This document shows, one piece after another, positions 8,601 to 16,595 of a stretch of DNA of 64,000 bases. A model generated the notes under the pieces. That model searched no databases. It had not been told where the DNA came from and saw only the letters and a list, made by a program, of their open reading frames with translations. Both the position numbers and the translations under genes were made by a program. The stretch's first letter is position 1. Every line of letters begins with the position of its first letter. Location of the stretch: assembly GCA_902496665.1 (NCBI GenBank), contig CABVBU010000013.1:1-64000 (forward strand), given 5' to 3'. The stretch is from an uncultured Clostridium sp. (GTDB lineage: Bacteria > Bacillota > Clostridia > Lachnospirales > Lachnospiraceae).

Positions 8601-9152
8601 TTGGAAAAAATCAACGAAATTGTTGCCAACAATATAGCTATATTGCGCAAAAAAAATCGTTTAAGCTTAGAGGAACTTGGAAAACTCAGCGGAGTCAGCA
8701 AAAGTATGCTGGCACTGATTGAAAAAGGAGACGGAAATCCCACTTTGGGGATTCTCTGGAAGATTGCCAATGGACTTGGGGTACCTTTTGATGAATTAAC
8801 AAGACGACCGGACCCAATGAACCATGTAGTTAAGATTTCTGAGATTGAACCAATTCCTATTGCAGATGGCACTGCAAGGAACTATTCTGTTTTTTCTGAC
8901 GATAAAAACCGCCGTTTTTCTGTTTTTTACCTGGAAATGGACAAAGACTGCCATTGGAATTCCGAACCCCATTTACAGGGAACTATTGAATTTTTTACTG
9001 TTACAGAAGGTTCTGTGAAGATTATAAATGACGGAGAAGAATTCATCCTGAACAAAGGTGATGGTATCCAATTTCGCGGAGATGTTCCTCACAGTTACCA
9101 GAATATAGCTGACCGCCAAAGTATAGCGTACAATATTATGTACAATCCGTAA
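8601..9152 (+). CDS. XRE-family transcriptional regulator with C-terminal cupin domain
   Basis: 183 residues. Residues ~5-65 are a helix-turn-helix of the XRE type (ILRKKNRLSLEELGKLSGVSKSML followed by GNPTLGILWKIANGLGVPFDEL). Residues ~105-180 form a cupin-2 barrel (GTIEFFTVTEGSVKIINDGEE, then GDGIQFRGDVPHSYQN), the usual small-molecule sensor of this class. Translation starts at TTG 8601, 10 bases after a perfect AGGAGG (8585-8590). It is divergent from the patB operon, a common arrangement for an XRE-cupin regulator and its amino-acid metabolism target. Confidence 0.9.
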   Translation: MEKINEIVANNIAILRKKNRLSLEELGKLSGVSKSMLALIEKGDGNPTLGILWKIANGLGVPFDELTRRPDPMNHVVKISEIEPIPIADGTARNYSVFSDDKNRRFSVFYLEMDKDCHWNSEPHLQGTIEFFTVTEGSVKIINDGEEFILNKGDGIQFRGDVPHSYQNIADRQSIAYNIMYNP

Positions 9153-9231
9153 AATTATGTGGTAAATACCACATTGCCCACATTTCCAAAGACAATAAGG
9201 GAATTTTCTGTATCAGTATATATATAATGTA

Positions 9232-9359
9232 CCCTATCACATTCTCGCGCCTCGCGCGGTCGCTTGCGATAATCTACATCTTCGTGCGAGTACGCATCAT
9301 TGGCACGTTAGTGCCTTTTGTGTAATAGGGAATTCCTCGAAATTTCCTATTACACAAAA
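9232..9359. repeat. Structured intergenic element with three hairpins
   Basis: Between convergent genes. An outer pair (CCCTATCACA at 9232 and TGTGTAATAGGG at 9319-9330) encloses a CTCGCGCG/CGTGCGAG hairpin (9251-9291) and a GGCAC-GTTA-GTGCC hairpin (9302-9315). A perfect 14-bp stem follows (9316-9329 with 9346-9359). The 46-bp hairpin at 9251-9296 recurs at 26957-27002. Function unknown. Confidence 0.65.
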
Positions 9360-9386
9360 ATACCGCCCGGAGGTTTTCCAGACGGC
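9354..9386 (-). terminator. Terminator of the sugar-acid operon
   Basis: On the minus strand: GCCGTCTGG, an AAAA loop, CCTCCGGGCGG, then TATTTTT. It lies about 20 bases after the last gene (SDR) of the operon. Confidence 0.8.
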
Positions 9387-9405
9387 ATTTTCATTTGTAC
9401 TTATA

Positions 9406-10167
9406 CTATTTTACAAGATATCCTCCATCAACCGGAATGATCGCCCCGCCAAGATAATCACTGGCGTGGGATGCGAGGAAGATACATGCACCCTTCATGT
9501 CATCGCCAGTACCCCAGCGATTTGCCGGAATGCGCTCGGTGATCTGCTGATATCTTGGATTCTCCGGGTCAAGCAGCGCGGAATTCATCTCTGTTGCCAT
9601 ATAGCCCGGCGCGATCGCATTGACATTGACGCCTCTTGCGATCCAGTCGTTGCTGAGTTCCTTGGTGAGCTGTGTCACACCTCCCTTTGCTGCTGTGTAA
9701 GCCGGAACAGTCTGTCCGCCAAACCAGGATACCATGGATGCGATGTTGATGATCTTTCCATATCCCTTCTTCAGCATGATCTTTGCAGCTTCCTGACAAA
9801 GAATAAATACAGAATTTAAGTTCACGTTGAGAACTTCATCCCACTCTTCAATCGGGAATACTTCTGCGCTATGACGTCTCTGGATACCATGAGCGTTTAC
9901 GATAATGTCAAGATCGCCGCCGAGTGCTGCCACGCAATCGTTGAATCCCTGATATACCTGCTCCCGCTTACTGAAATCTGCTTTTACACCATGGCACTTG
10001 AATCCACGGTCGCAGAATCCTTTTGCCACATCATAGACCTTATCGGAAGTTCCGACGATCACGACCTCACATCCTGCTTCCATCAGACCTTCTGCCATTC
10101 CATAGCCAAGTCCTCTTGTTCCGCCTGTTACGATTGCTTTCTTTCCTGCTATGTTAAATAATTCCAT
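9406..10167 (-). CDS. Short-chain dehydrogenase, KduD / gluconate 5-dehydrogenase-like
   Basis: 253 residues from the ATG at 10167, which sits 9 bases after AAAAGGAG; upstream in-frame starts are worse placed. It is a classical SDR: TGGTRGLGYGMAEGL cofactor motif, NAHGIQ, the catalytic serine region INIASM, YTAAKGG (YxxxK) and a DGGYLVK ending. Close relatives reduce or oxidise keto-sugar acids (2-dehydro-3-deoxygluconate 5-dehydrogenase, gluconate 5-dehydrogenase). It is the last gene of an operon with a ManD-type dehydratase, a TRAP transporter and a zinc dehydrogenase, consistent with hexonate or hexuronate catabolism. The precise substrate is inferred. Confidence 0.85.
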   Translation of the reverse strand: MELFNIAGKKAIVTGGTRGLGYGMAEGLMEAGCEVVIVGTSDKVYDVAKGFCDRGFKCHGVKADFSKREQVYQGFNDCVAALGGDLDIIVNAHGIQRRHSAEVFPIEEWDEVLNVNLNSVFILCQEAAKIMLKKGYGKIINIASMVSWFGGQTVPAYTAAKGGVTQLTKELSNDWIARGVNVNAIAPGYMATEMNSALLDPENPRYQQITERIPANRWGTGDDMKGACIFLASHASDYLGGAIIPVDGGYLVK

Positions 10168-10192
10168 GATCATGCTCTCCTTTTTATTATTA

Positions 10193-11233
10193 TTAATCAA
10201 ACAGAATTACCATCTTTTTCGCTGACTCATCCGGATGATCCATCAGATGGAAGACCTTGTCGATCTCGCTGAATTTGATGAATGTTGTTGCGATGCCTTC
10301 AGTGATATACTCACCCTTTTCCATTCTTGCGATCGTCGGCTGGAACGCATCCTGAGACATTCTGGATCCAATGATGTCAAGCTCTCTCTGATTGATCATC
10401 GCCTGCGTGATTCCCTCTTTTTCTGTACAGAATCCCATCGGTACCATGCGGCCCGCGTTGCAGAGGATACCCGGCTGCAGGCACATCGTCAGGGAGCCCG
10501 GGAAGCATGCAGAGTCAAACGCTACAGTGCAGCCATGTCCGTCTGTGATCTTCTGGATCTCCGCAACAACATCCTGAGTCTTGGAATTGATCACATAGTC
10601 AGCACCGTATTCTTTCGCGCGTTCAAGGGAAGAATCGCTGATATCACAGCAGATTACAGTTTTGCACCCCTTCGCCTTACATGTCTGTAAGATAATGGAA
10701 CCGATTGTTCCGGTACCAAGGATAAATACGACATCATCTTCGACCACACGACCGCGTCCTGTGCAGTGGGAACCGATTGCAAACGGCTCAACAAGTGCCG
10801 CATCTTCCCACTTGACAGAATCGGAAATCTTGTATACTTCTTTTGCCGGCGCTGTGAAATACTGTCTCCAGCCGCCGTCTGCTCCGGAACCTCTTACTTT
10901 TACATGCTCGCACACGTTCTTTCTTCCATGCGTACACTGGTAACAGGTTCCGCAGGAAGAGAGAAGATCCACGATAACATGGTCACCCACTTTCACATTT
11001 TTTACATTTTTACCGATCTTTGCGATCACACCGGCGTTTTCATGTCCCGGAATTCTCGGATATGTAGAGCACGGATTGGAGCCATGCCAGATGTGATGGT
11101 CACTTCCGCATACACCTGCGGATTTCATCTGGATAAGGACTTCATCCTCGTTTGCAAGTTCCGGAATCTCAACCTCACGCACCTCATATTTATGCGGTTC
11201 TACAACAACGACTTCTTTCATCATTTCAGCCAT
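10193..11233 (-). CDS. Zinc-dependent medium-chain dehydrogenase (hexonate/polyol type)
   Basis: 346 residues of the MDR superfamily. Catalytic-zinc residues appear in GVCGSDHHIWHG and PGHENAG; the structural-zinc cysteines are in CGTCYQCTHGRKNVC; the NAD(P)-binding glycine motif is LGTGTIGS. Relatives include sorbitol, threonine, galactitol-phosphate and L-galactonate dehydrogenases. Its place between a TRAP transporter and a KduD-like SDR suggests oxidation of an imported aldonate to a keto-acid. Ribosome-binding site AAGGAG precedes the ATG at 11233. The SDR starts 25 bases after its stop. Confidence 0.88.
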   Translation of the reverse strand: MAEMMKEVVVVEPHKYEVREVEIPELANEDEVLIQMKSAGVCGSDHHIWHGSNPCSTYPRIPGHENAGVIAKIGKNVKNVKVGDHVIVDLLSSCGTCYQCTHGRKNVCEHVKVRGSGADGGWRQYFTAPAKEVYKISDSVKWEDAALVEPFAIGSHCTGRGRVVEDDVVFILGTGTIGSIILQTCKAKGCKTVICCDISDSSLERAKEYGADYVINSKTQDVVAEIQKITDGHGCTVAFDSACFPGSLTMCLQPGILCNAGRMVPMGFCTEKEGITQAMINQRELDIIGSRMSQDAFQPTIARMEKGEYITEGIATTFIKFSEIDKVFHLMDHPDESAKKMVILFD

Positions 11234-11290
11234 AATTCATTCTCCTTTTTCTGAAAAGCTTTGTTTTATTTATAACCGGTTCATTCCATG

Positions 11291-12574
11291 TTATCCAATG
11301 ATCGACGGGAGCAACAGTGAAATTCCCGGAACAAGTGCAAATAAGATTCCGCAGAGGATCTCTACTACAACGAACGGAACCAGATGCTTTGACACCTGAC
11401 CTACGGACTGTTTGCTGATTCCGCATGCCACGAACATACAGGTTCCAAAAGGCGGTGTTGCCTGTCCCATTGCGAGGAGGAATACGAAGACAAGTCCAAA
11501 CTGTACCGGATCGATTCCAAATGCAGCAGCGATCGGCGCAAGGATCGGACCGAGGATCAGGTTTGTTGCTCCAACTTCCAGGAACATGCCGCAGATCGTT
11601 AAGAGGATGATGATGATCGCCCAGAACATGTATTTATTGGAGACAAAGGCGAGCATGAAGTTCGTCACTGCCTGCGGGATCTGATAATAAGAGATCAGCC
11701 AGCCAAACATCTGTGCTGTCACAACAAGGATCATCAGGTTTGCAGTTCCCTCTGCTGTATTCTCAACAATCTCCCAGATCGTCTTCATGCTGATCTCGCG
11801 ATAAACAGCAATGCATACGATCAGGCCATAAACAACGGCAACAACTGCGGACTCTGTCGGTGTAAAGATTCCGGCGTAAATACCTCCGAGAATGATGACC
11901 GGCATAATAAGCGCCCATACTGCGTCTTTAAAGGAAACAAGAAATCTCTTGAAGGAAAACTTGTCGGATTTCGGGAATCCGCATTTTTTCGCTTTGTAGT
12001 AAGCGTAGACGCAGAGGAAAATACTGCAGACAACGCCTGGAAGAATACCGGCCATTAAAAGTGCGCCTACGTCTGTTCCCGTGATATTACCGTAAATAAC
12101 GAGCACGATACTCGGCGGAATTACAATTCCAAGCGTTCCTCCGATCGCCTGAACGGCTGCCGCATAAGATTCCGGATAGCCGCGCTTTACCATTTCCGGG
12201 TACATCAGTCCGCCGATGGCCGCTGTTGTAGCAACAGAGGAACCGGAAATTGCCGCGAAGAATGTGCAGGCAACGATGGATACCAGGGAGATTCCACCGG
12301 AGATCCAGCCGACGAGAGAATCTGCAAAGGCAACGAGACGTTTGGAAAGACCGCCCTTTGACATGACATCACCGGCGAGCATGAATGCCGGGATCGCCAG
12401 CATTGAGAAGCTGTTGGAGTTTGCGAAAATTCTCTGTGCGATCACTACAAATGTAAGCTTCGGGTCAAGAAGAACCGCTACAATACATGATAATCCCAAT
12501 GCCCATGTAATTTCAAGTCCGCATGCCATGCCGACAAGCAGGACAACGATCAATGCAATAGCTGCAGTCTGCAT
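11291..12574 (-). CDS. dctM: TRAP transporter large permease (DctM)
   Basis: 427 residues with about twelve hydrophobic segments. Typical DctM features include FMLAGDVMSKGGLSKRLV, SGSSVATTAAIGGLMYPEM, IVIPPSIVLVIYG and a GQATPPFGTCMFVACGI motif near the C-terminus. It forms the sodium-driven translocation unit with DctQ and takes substrate from DctP. Its start shares one base with the dctQ stop codon, so translation is coupled. The substrate is probably a sugar acid, given the dehydratase and dehydrogenases in the operon. Confidence 0.93.
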   Translation of the reverse strand: MQTAAIALIVVLLVGMACGLEITWALGLSCIVAVLLDPKLTFVVIAQRIFANSNSFSMLAIPAFMLAGDVMSKGGLSKRLVAFADSLVGWISGGISLVSIVACTFFAAISGSSVATTAAIGGLMYPEMVKRGYPESYAAAVQAIGGTLGIVIPPSIVLVIYGNITGTDVGALLMAGILPGVVCSIFLCVYAYYKAKKCGFPKSDKFSFKRFLVSFKDAVWALIMPVIILGGIYAGIFTPTESAVVAVVYGLIVCIAVYREISMKTIWEIVENTAEGTANLMILVVTAQMFGWLISYYQIPQAVTNFMLAFVSNKYMFWAIIIILLTICGMFLEVGATNLILGPILAPIAAAFGIDPVQFGLVFVFLLAMGQATPPFGTCMFVACGISKQSVGQVSKHLVPFVVVEILCGILFALVPGISLLLPSIIG

Positions 12575-13059
12575 CAGCCTACCTCCTTCTCTTTTCCAAA
12601 TTCCTCCCAGGTATCTACGATCAATGCGAGGAAATTCATAATAAATCCGATAAACATGATCCCGTAAAGCAGGCTCATCGGAATTCCCATTGCCGGGCTG
12701 ATCTGGTATCCACCGATCTCAATCAGTCCGTAGCCGCTGTACATAAGAATCAAACTGACATAAATGGCGATTCCTTTCCGGATCACATCCATAACATACT
12801 GTGCTTTTCCTTTCAGGTATCCGTCGATCAGCTCGATGCGGACAAACAGGTGATCTGTCGCCGCAAGGTTGATTCCAAGAACGATCAATGCCACAAACAG
12901 ATATCTGGAAAGTTCCTCAGACCAGGTCAGGCTCTTAAATATAACAAATCTGCAAAATGTCTGTAAGAATACAACCCCAATCATCAGTAAAAGGACTGCG
13001 CCGATGATCGCTTTATTGATTTTCTGTACCTTTTTAAAGGCTGCTGCGAATTTTTCCAT
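12574..13059 (-). CDS. dctQ: TRAP transporter small permease (DctQ)
   Basis: 161 residues with four membrane segments, and the family hallmark segment RFVIFKSLTWSEELSRYLFV between the first and second. DctQ pairs with DctM in the membrane. Strong ribosome-binding site AGGAGG lies 7 bases before the ATG. The gene sits between dctP (10 bases upstream) and dctM (1-base overlap), the standard dctPQM order. Confidence 0.93.
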   Translation of the reverse strand: MEKFAAAFKKVQKINKAIIGAVLLLMIGVVFLQTFCRFVIFKSLTWSEELSRYLFVALIVLGINLAATDHLFVRIELIDGYLKGKAQYVMDVIRKGIAIYVSLILMYSGYGLIEIGGYQISPAMGIPMSLLYGIMFIGFIMNFLALIVDTWEEFGKEKEVG

Positions 13060-13069
13060 AACGCACCTC

Positions 13070-14089
13070 CTACTGATTTACTGACAGTGCCCGGATCTCA
13101 GAGATCATATCACCATACTGTTCTTCCCACTGCGCATACAAGTCTGCTGCCTTGTCGATGAACTGCTGCTTATCCGGATATGTGACGGTCATCCCCTGTT
13201 CCTTTAACTGGTCAACAGCTTCTCCATCCATCTTCCGGCTCAGCTCTCGCTCACTGATACTGCATTCTGCCATGACATCTGTAAAGATCTGTTTTGTCTC
13301 ATCATCGAAGGATGCCCATGTTTCCGGACTCATAACGAGGAATACGGTCGAATACGCATGTTCCGTGATTGCAAGATGTTTGTTGACCTGTGCGACGTTG
13401 TTTGTCAGAATAACCGTTGCCGGATTCTCCTGTCCGTCGAGAGCGCCCTGCTGAAGCGCGGTGTACGCCTCGCCCCAGGACATCGGCGTCGCGTCGGCTC
13501 CCATGGCTTTCCAGAATGCGATATGTACCTGGTTCTCCATGGTTCTGATCTTAAGGCCGGAAACATCGTCTACGGAGTTGATATCACGCTTGCTGTTTGT
13601 CAGGTTTCGGAAACCGGATTCCCAGATTCCAAGTCCATAAAGCTGAACACCGGAAAGCTTGTCTAAAAATCTTGTTCCGATATCACCAAGGAACACCGCA
13701 TCTGCCTGATCTGTCGATGTGATCAGATACGGAATGTCCAATGCCTGAAAATCACTGATGAAGTTTCCGATCGTAGACTGGTTTACGACTGCGATATCGA
13801 TCGTTCCCATCTGACAGCCTTCGATCGTATCAATCTCTGCACCGAGCTGACCATTGTGGTACGTCTCAATCTTGTATTTTCCCCCGGTCTCCTCATAGAT
13901 CCTGTCTGCGAAATGATCCATCGCCTGTCCGATAGCTCCGGTCTGAGAGGATGTCTGTGCCATTCGCAGCGTGATCGTTCCATCCGTGCTGTTCTTCTGA
14001 TGACTGTCCTTGTAGATGCTGAATCCGCTGAGTACAACTGCTGCTGCGAGAATGCCCGCTGCTGCGAGAGCTGATGACTTTTTGCTCAT
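13070..14089 (-). CDS. dctP: TRAP transporter substrate-binding protein (DctP)
   Basis: 339 residues with an N-terminal hydrophobic export segment (residues ~7-25), then a DctP fold: the AQTSSQTGAIGQAMDHFADRI region, the GLGIWESGFRNLTNSKRDINSVDD segment with the family arginine, the KIRTMENQ...WKAMGADATPMSWGEAYTALQQGALDGQENP signature and the downstream VFLVMSPETW. The signal ends LSGF rather than LxGC, so there is no lipobox. The protein is either cleaved and released or stays anchored by the uncleaved segment, which is unusual for a Gram-positive binding protein. Confidence 0.9.
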   Translation of the reverse strand: MSKKSSALAAAGILAAAVVLSGFSIYKDSHQKNSTDGTITLRMAQTSSQTGAIGQAMDHFADRIYEETGGKYKIETYHNGQLGAEIDTIEGCQMGTIDIAVVNQSTIGNFISDFQALDIPYLITSTDQADAVFLGDIGTRFLDKLSGVQLYGLGIWESGFRNLTNSKRDINSVDDVSGLKIRTMENQVHIAFWKAMGADATPMSWGEAYTALQQGALDGQENPATVILTNNVAQVNKHLAITEHAYSTVFLVMSPETWASFDDETKQIFTDVMAECSISERELSRKMDGEAVDQLKEQGMTVTYPDKQQFIDKAADLYAQWEEQYGDMISEIRALSVNQ

Positions 14090-14121
14090 TCCCCTTTAAT
14101 CTCCTTTCCCTTTTCCGAAAT

Positions 14122-15369
14122 CTACGGAGTTACAAGTGCTCCGTCGCGTCCTCTTGTCTGTGTCCACGTTGTCACGGTATTTTCACACGGATACTTTGCT
14201 GCCTCCGTTTCATCGATATCAACGCCCAGGCCTGGCTTATCATTCGCGTAAACATAGCCTTTCCGATACTCCGGCATACCCGGGAATACATCAAGAAGTG
14301 CGCCGTGCGGTCCTTTTAATTCCTGAATCACAAAGTTCGGCGGTTCGATTCCGGACCATTCCTGAACTCCGAAGTTCTGTGCCGCAAGGTCGATGTGAAT
14401 GTTTGCCGCATGGGCTAACGGAGACATATCCCCCGGTCCGTGCCATGCTGTCCGAACACCGAACTGCTCTGCAAAGATCTGAAGCTTTCTCGCCGGTGTG
14501 ATTCCTCCAACCTGACTGATATGAACACGGATGAAATCGATGAGCTGTTCTGCGATCACGGTTCTCCATTCATACGGATTGTTGAACAGTTCCCCCTGCG
14601 CGATCGGGATACTCGTCTGCTGTCTTAAATTTCTAAGCCAGGAGAGCTGCTCTAACGGAACCGGATCTTCCAGGAAGAAAAGGTCGTACGGTTCAAGTCC
14701 TTTCGCAAGTGCCACTGCATCAGCCGGAGCGATCCGCTCATGGACATCATGCACAAGCTGCATATCATAACCGATCTTCGCACGAATCTGTTCAAATAAC
14801 CGGATTGTATCGCGGATGTATTTCTTAGAATCAAGATACAATCCGTCATGTGCGCCTTCCGGAGCTGTCTCAGGTGTCTGTCCATATGGAAGTCCGCCGT
14901 AACCGCCGCACTGGCATCTTAAGTGGGTAATCCCCATTTCCTGATACATCTGAATATTCTCGCAGATCTCGTTGATGTCCCGTCCGTCCACATGACGGTA
15001 GACAGGAATTCCTTCCCTGACTTTTCCGCCAAACAACTCGTATAACGGCATCCCTGCCATCTTTCCCTTGATATCCCAAAGTGCCATGTCGATTCCGGAG
15101 ATCGCGTTATTTTCGATCGGACCATTTCTCCAATAGCCGTTCTGATGCATCAACTGCCACGTCTCCTCAATATTTTCAACCGGGCGCCCTACAAGCAGCG
15201 GCTTCATATACTCCTCAATCAGGTGCTTTACCGTCAGATGGCGGTAAGCAAAGGTTGCGCAGCCAAGTCCATACAGTCCCGGCTGATTTGTCTCGATCTT
15301 TACGACCACAAGATTGATTCCTTCCGGTGCCGTACAGATCACCCGGATATCCTTAATCTTTACTGACAT
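14122..15369 (-). CDS. ManD/RspA-type enolase-superfamily sugar-acid dehydratase
   Basis: 415 residues. The N-terminal capping domain contains LVVVKIETNQPGLYGLG and YWRNGPIENNAISGIDMALWDIKGK. In the barrel, metal-site and acid/base segments are VHDVHERI, FFLEDPVPLEQ, AQGELFNNPYEW and TAWHGPGDMSPLAHAANIHID, a ManD-like pattern. Members dehydrate D-mannonate or D-gluconate to 2-keto-3-deoxygluconate; some RspA homologues are very poor catalysts, so activity is not certain. It is the first gene of the operon, with AGGAGG 8 bases before the ATG. With the TRAP transporter and two dehydrogenases, it suggests import and breakdown of an aldonic or uronic acid. Confidence 0.85.
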   Translation of the reverse strand: MSVKIKDIRVICTAPEGINLVVVKIETNQPGLYGLGCATFAYRHLTVKHLIEEYMKPLLVGRPVENIEETWQLMHQNGYWRNGPIENNAISGIDMALWDIKGKMAGMPLYELFGGKVREGIPVYRHVDGRDINEICENIQMYQEMGITHLRCQCGGYGGLPYGQTPETAPEGAHDGLYLDSKKYIRDTIRLFEQIRAKIGYDMQLVHDVHERIAPADAVALAKGLEPYDLFFLEDPVPLEQLSWLRNLRQQTSIPIAQGELFNNPYEWRTVIAEQLIDFIRVHISQVGGITPARKLQIFAEQFGVRTAWHGPGDMSPLAHAANIHIDLAAQNFGVQEWSGIEPPNFVIQELKGPHGALLDVFPGMPEYRKGYVYANDKPGLGVDIDETEAAKYPCENTVTTWTQTRGRDGALVTP

Positions 15370-15457
15370 CCCATATTCCTCCTCATCCTTTTATTTATGA
15401 AACATTGCCATAATCAGTTTATTGATTTTGCAGATTTTCAAGTTGTCTTGATCGTCT

Positions 15458-15487
15458 CTTAACTTGTTACTCATCGTACAAGTTAAG
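15458..15487. promoter_or_regulatory. Perfect inverted repeat before the sugar-acid operon, candidate operator
   Basis: CTTAACTTGT and ACAAGTTAAG are exact complements separated by 10 bases. The repeat lies about 90 bases upstream of the ManD start, between it and the GntR gene. A nearby CAAGTTGTCTTG (15440-15451) is also palindromic. Either could be bound by the adjacent FadR-type regulator. It lacks a U run, so it is not a terminator. Confidence 0.55.
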
Positions 15488-15542
15488 TTTTATTATCAAG
15501 GTGCCTTTTGCGCTGCAACCGACACCCTGTTTTACTCATTAC

Positions 15543-16265
15543 TTATTTTTTTCCTGTTCCGCCTTCACAATCTTCGATCTTTCCAGACGTCTTCAATGTC
15601 TCAATCGAACCACCAAGATGCTGTTCCATCACATCACGAGCCCTTTCTGCATCATGATTTTTAAATGCTTCCAGGATCTCCGTGTGGTAGTGGAGTCCCG
15701 TCTCATATCCGAACAACTCATTCATTTGTTCATGGTTCTTTCTGGATTCCAGAAAAACTTTATGAAGACTCTTTTCCAGAAGCGGATTGCCGGAGGTCCG
15801 GCTGATAACTTCATGAAATTTCAGATCTGCACGGACAAATTTCGCTCGGTCTCCTTTAAATTCCTTCATCTGTTCCAGATAAACTTCCAGAGCGGCAACT
15901 GTTTTTTCATCGCAGTTTTCCATTGCGAGTACGCATGCCCCCGGCTCCAGAATCTTTCTGAATTCCAGTACTTTGCAGATATCCATACAATCTTCCGATG
16001 TGATCTTGTATTCTGCCTCATCCCAGTTTTCAACCTGAGTGTTGATCAGGAATGTTCCTTTTCCCTGATAGCTTTTCAGAACACCAATCCCGATCAGATA
16101 TTGAAGTGCCGAGCGGATACTGGAACGGCTGACTCCAAGTTCCATAACCATCTGGTTTTCAGACGGAATCTTTTCGCCGATGTTCCATTTTCCGGATTCA
16201 ATATTTTCCTTCAGATACTCAACGACCTGATCCGTAATATTGACTGTTTTTATTTTCATCCTCAC
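15543..16265 (-). CDS. GntR/FadR-family transcriptional regulator (FCD domain)
   Basis: 240 residues. Residues ~8-75 form the winged helix of GntR proteins (VVEYLKENIESGKWNIGEKIPSENQMVMELGVSRSSIRSALQYLIGIGVL). The C-terminal all-helical FCD ligand domain (~90-225) has the metal-site D and H pattern (RADLKFHEVISRTSGNPLL, ending HYHTEILEAFKNHDAERARDVMEQHL). Such regulators typically repress uronate or aldonate genes and are released by a pathway acid. It precedes the ManD/TRAP operon on the same strand. Start is GTG 16265 after AGGTAACGC; an ATG at 16259 is an alternative. Its promoter carries a palindrome suggesting autoregulation. Confidence 0.9.
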   Translation of the reverse strand: MRMKIKTVNITDQVVEYLKENIESGKWNIGEKIPSENQMVMELGVSRSSIRSALQYLIGIGVLKSYQGKGTFLINTQVENWDEAEYKITSEDCMDICKVLEFRKILEPGACVLAMENCDEKTVAALEVYLEQMKEFKGDRAKFVRADLKFHEVISRTSGNPLLEKSLHKVFLESRKNHEQMNELFGYETGLHYHTEILEAFKNHDAERARDVMEQHLGGSIETLKTSGKIEDCEGGTGKK

Positions 16266-16321
16266 GCGTTACCTGCTTCTTTATTATTCTGCTTACTTGG
16301 CGGATAAGATTGTTCTTTCAC

Positions 16322-16371
16322 TTGTCAGACAACCTATGAGTTGATTATAGCCTATTTTTACCTAAAGTCAA
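16322..16371 (-). promoter_or_regulatory. Promoter and operator of the GntR gene
   Basis: Minus-strand TTGACT (16366-16371), 16-base spacer, TATAAT (16344-16349). The exact palindrome TTGTCAGACAA (16322-16332) lies over or just past the expected start site. It has the TTGTnnnACAA form seen at sites of FadR-subfamily regulators, so autorepression is likely. No binding data are available. Confidence 0.75.
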
Positions 16372-16515
16372 TACCCATTTTCAATATTTTTCGTTGTTTT
16401 TTACAGGCTGAACGGAATCTTTGCGGGGAATGTTGATATGTTCCATGCAGAAAATGACTGCCCATATGCAGCATCTTAACTCTATGTTACTCTGTATTGA
16501 TCTGCCTCCGTTTTC

Positions 16516-16544
16516 TTGCATCTCTGAAACTTCCATGGTAGAAT
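16516..16544 (+). promoter_or_regulatory. Promoter of the FAD oxidoreductase gene
   Basis: TTGCAT, 17-base spacer, TAGAAT. The expected start is about 45 bases before the ATG at 16596. The divergent spacing to the GntR promoter is about 145 bases. Confidence 0.6.
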
Positions 16545-16595
16545 AGAAATGATGTGTACAGAAATTATCCACTCACCCGAAAGGAGACTTGTGAT

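Noticed and set aside
15501..16307. 268-codon plus-strand open frame
   Set aside because: It mirrors the GntR-family regulator, whose domain match is clear; the mirror frame has unnatural Phe/Cys-rich content.
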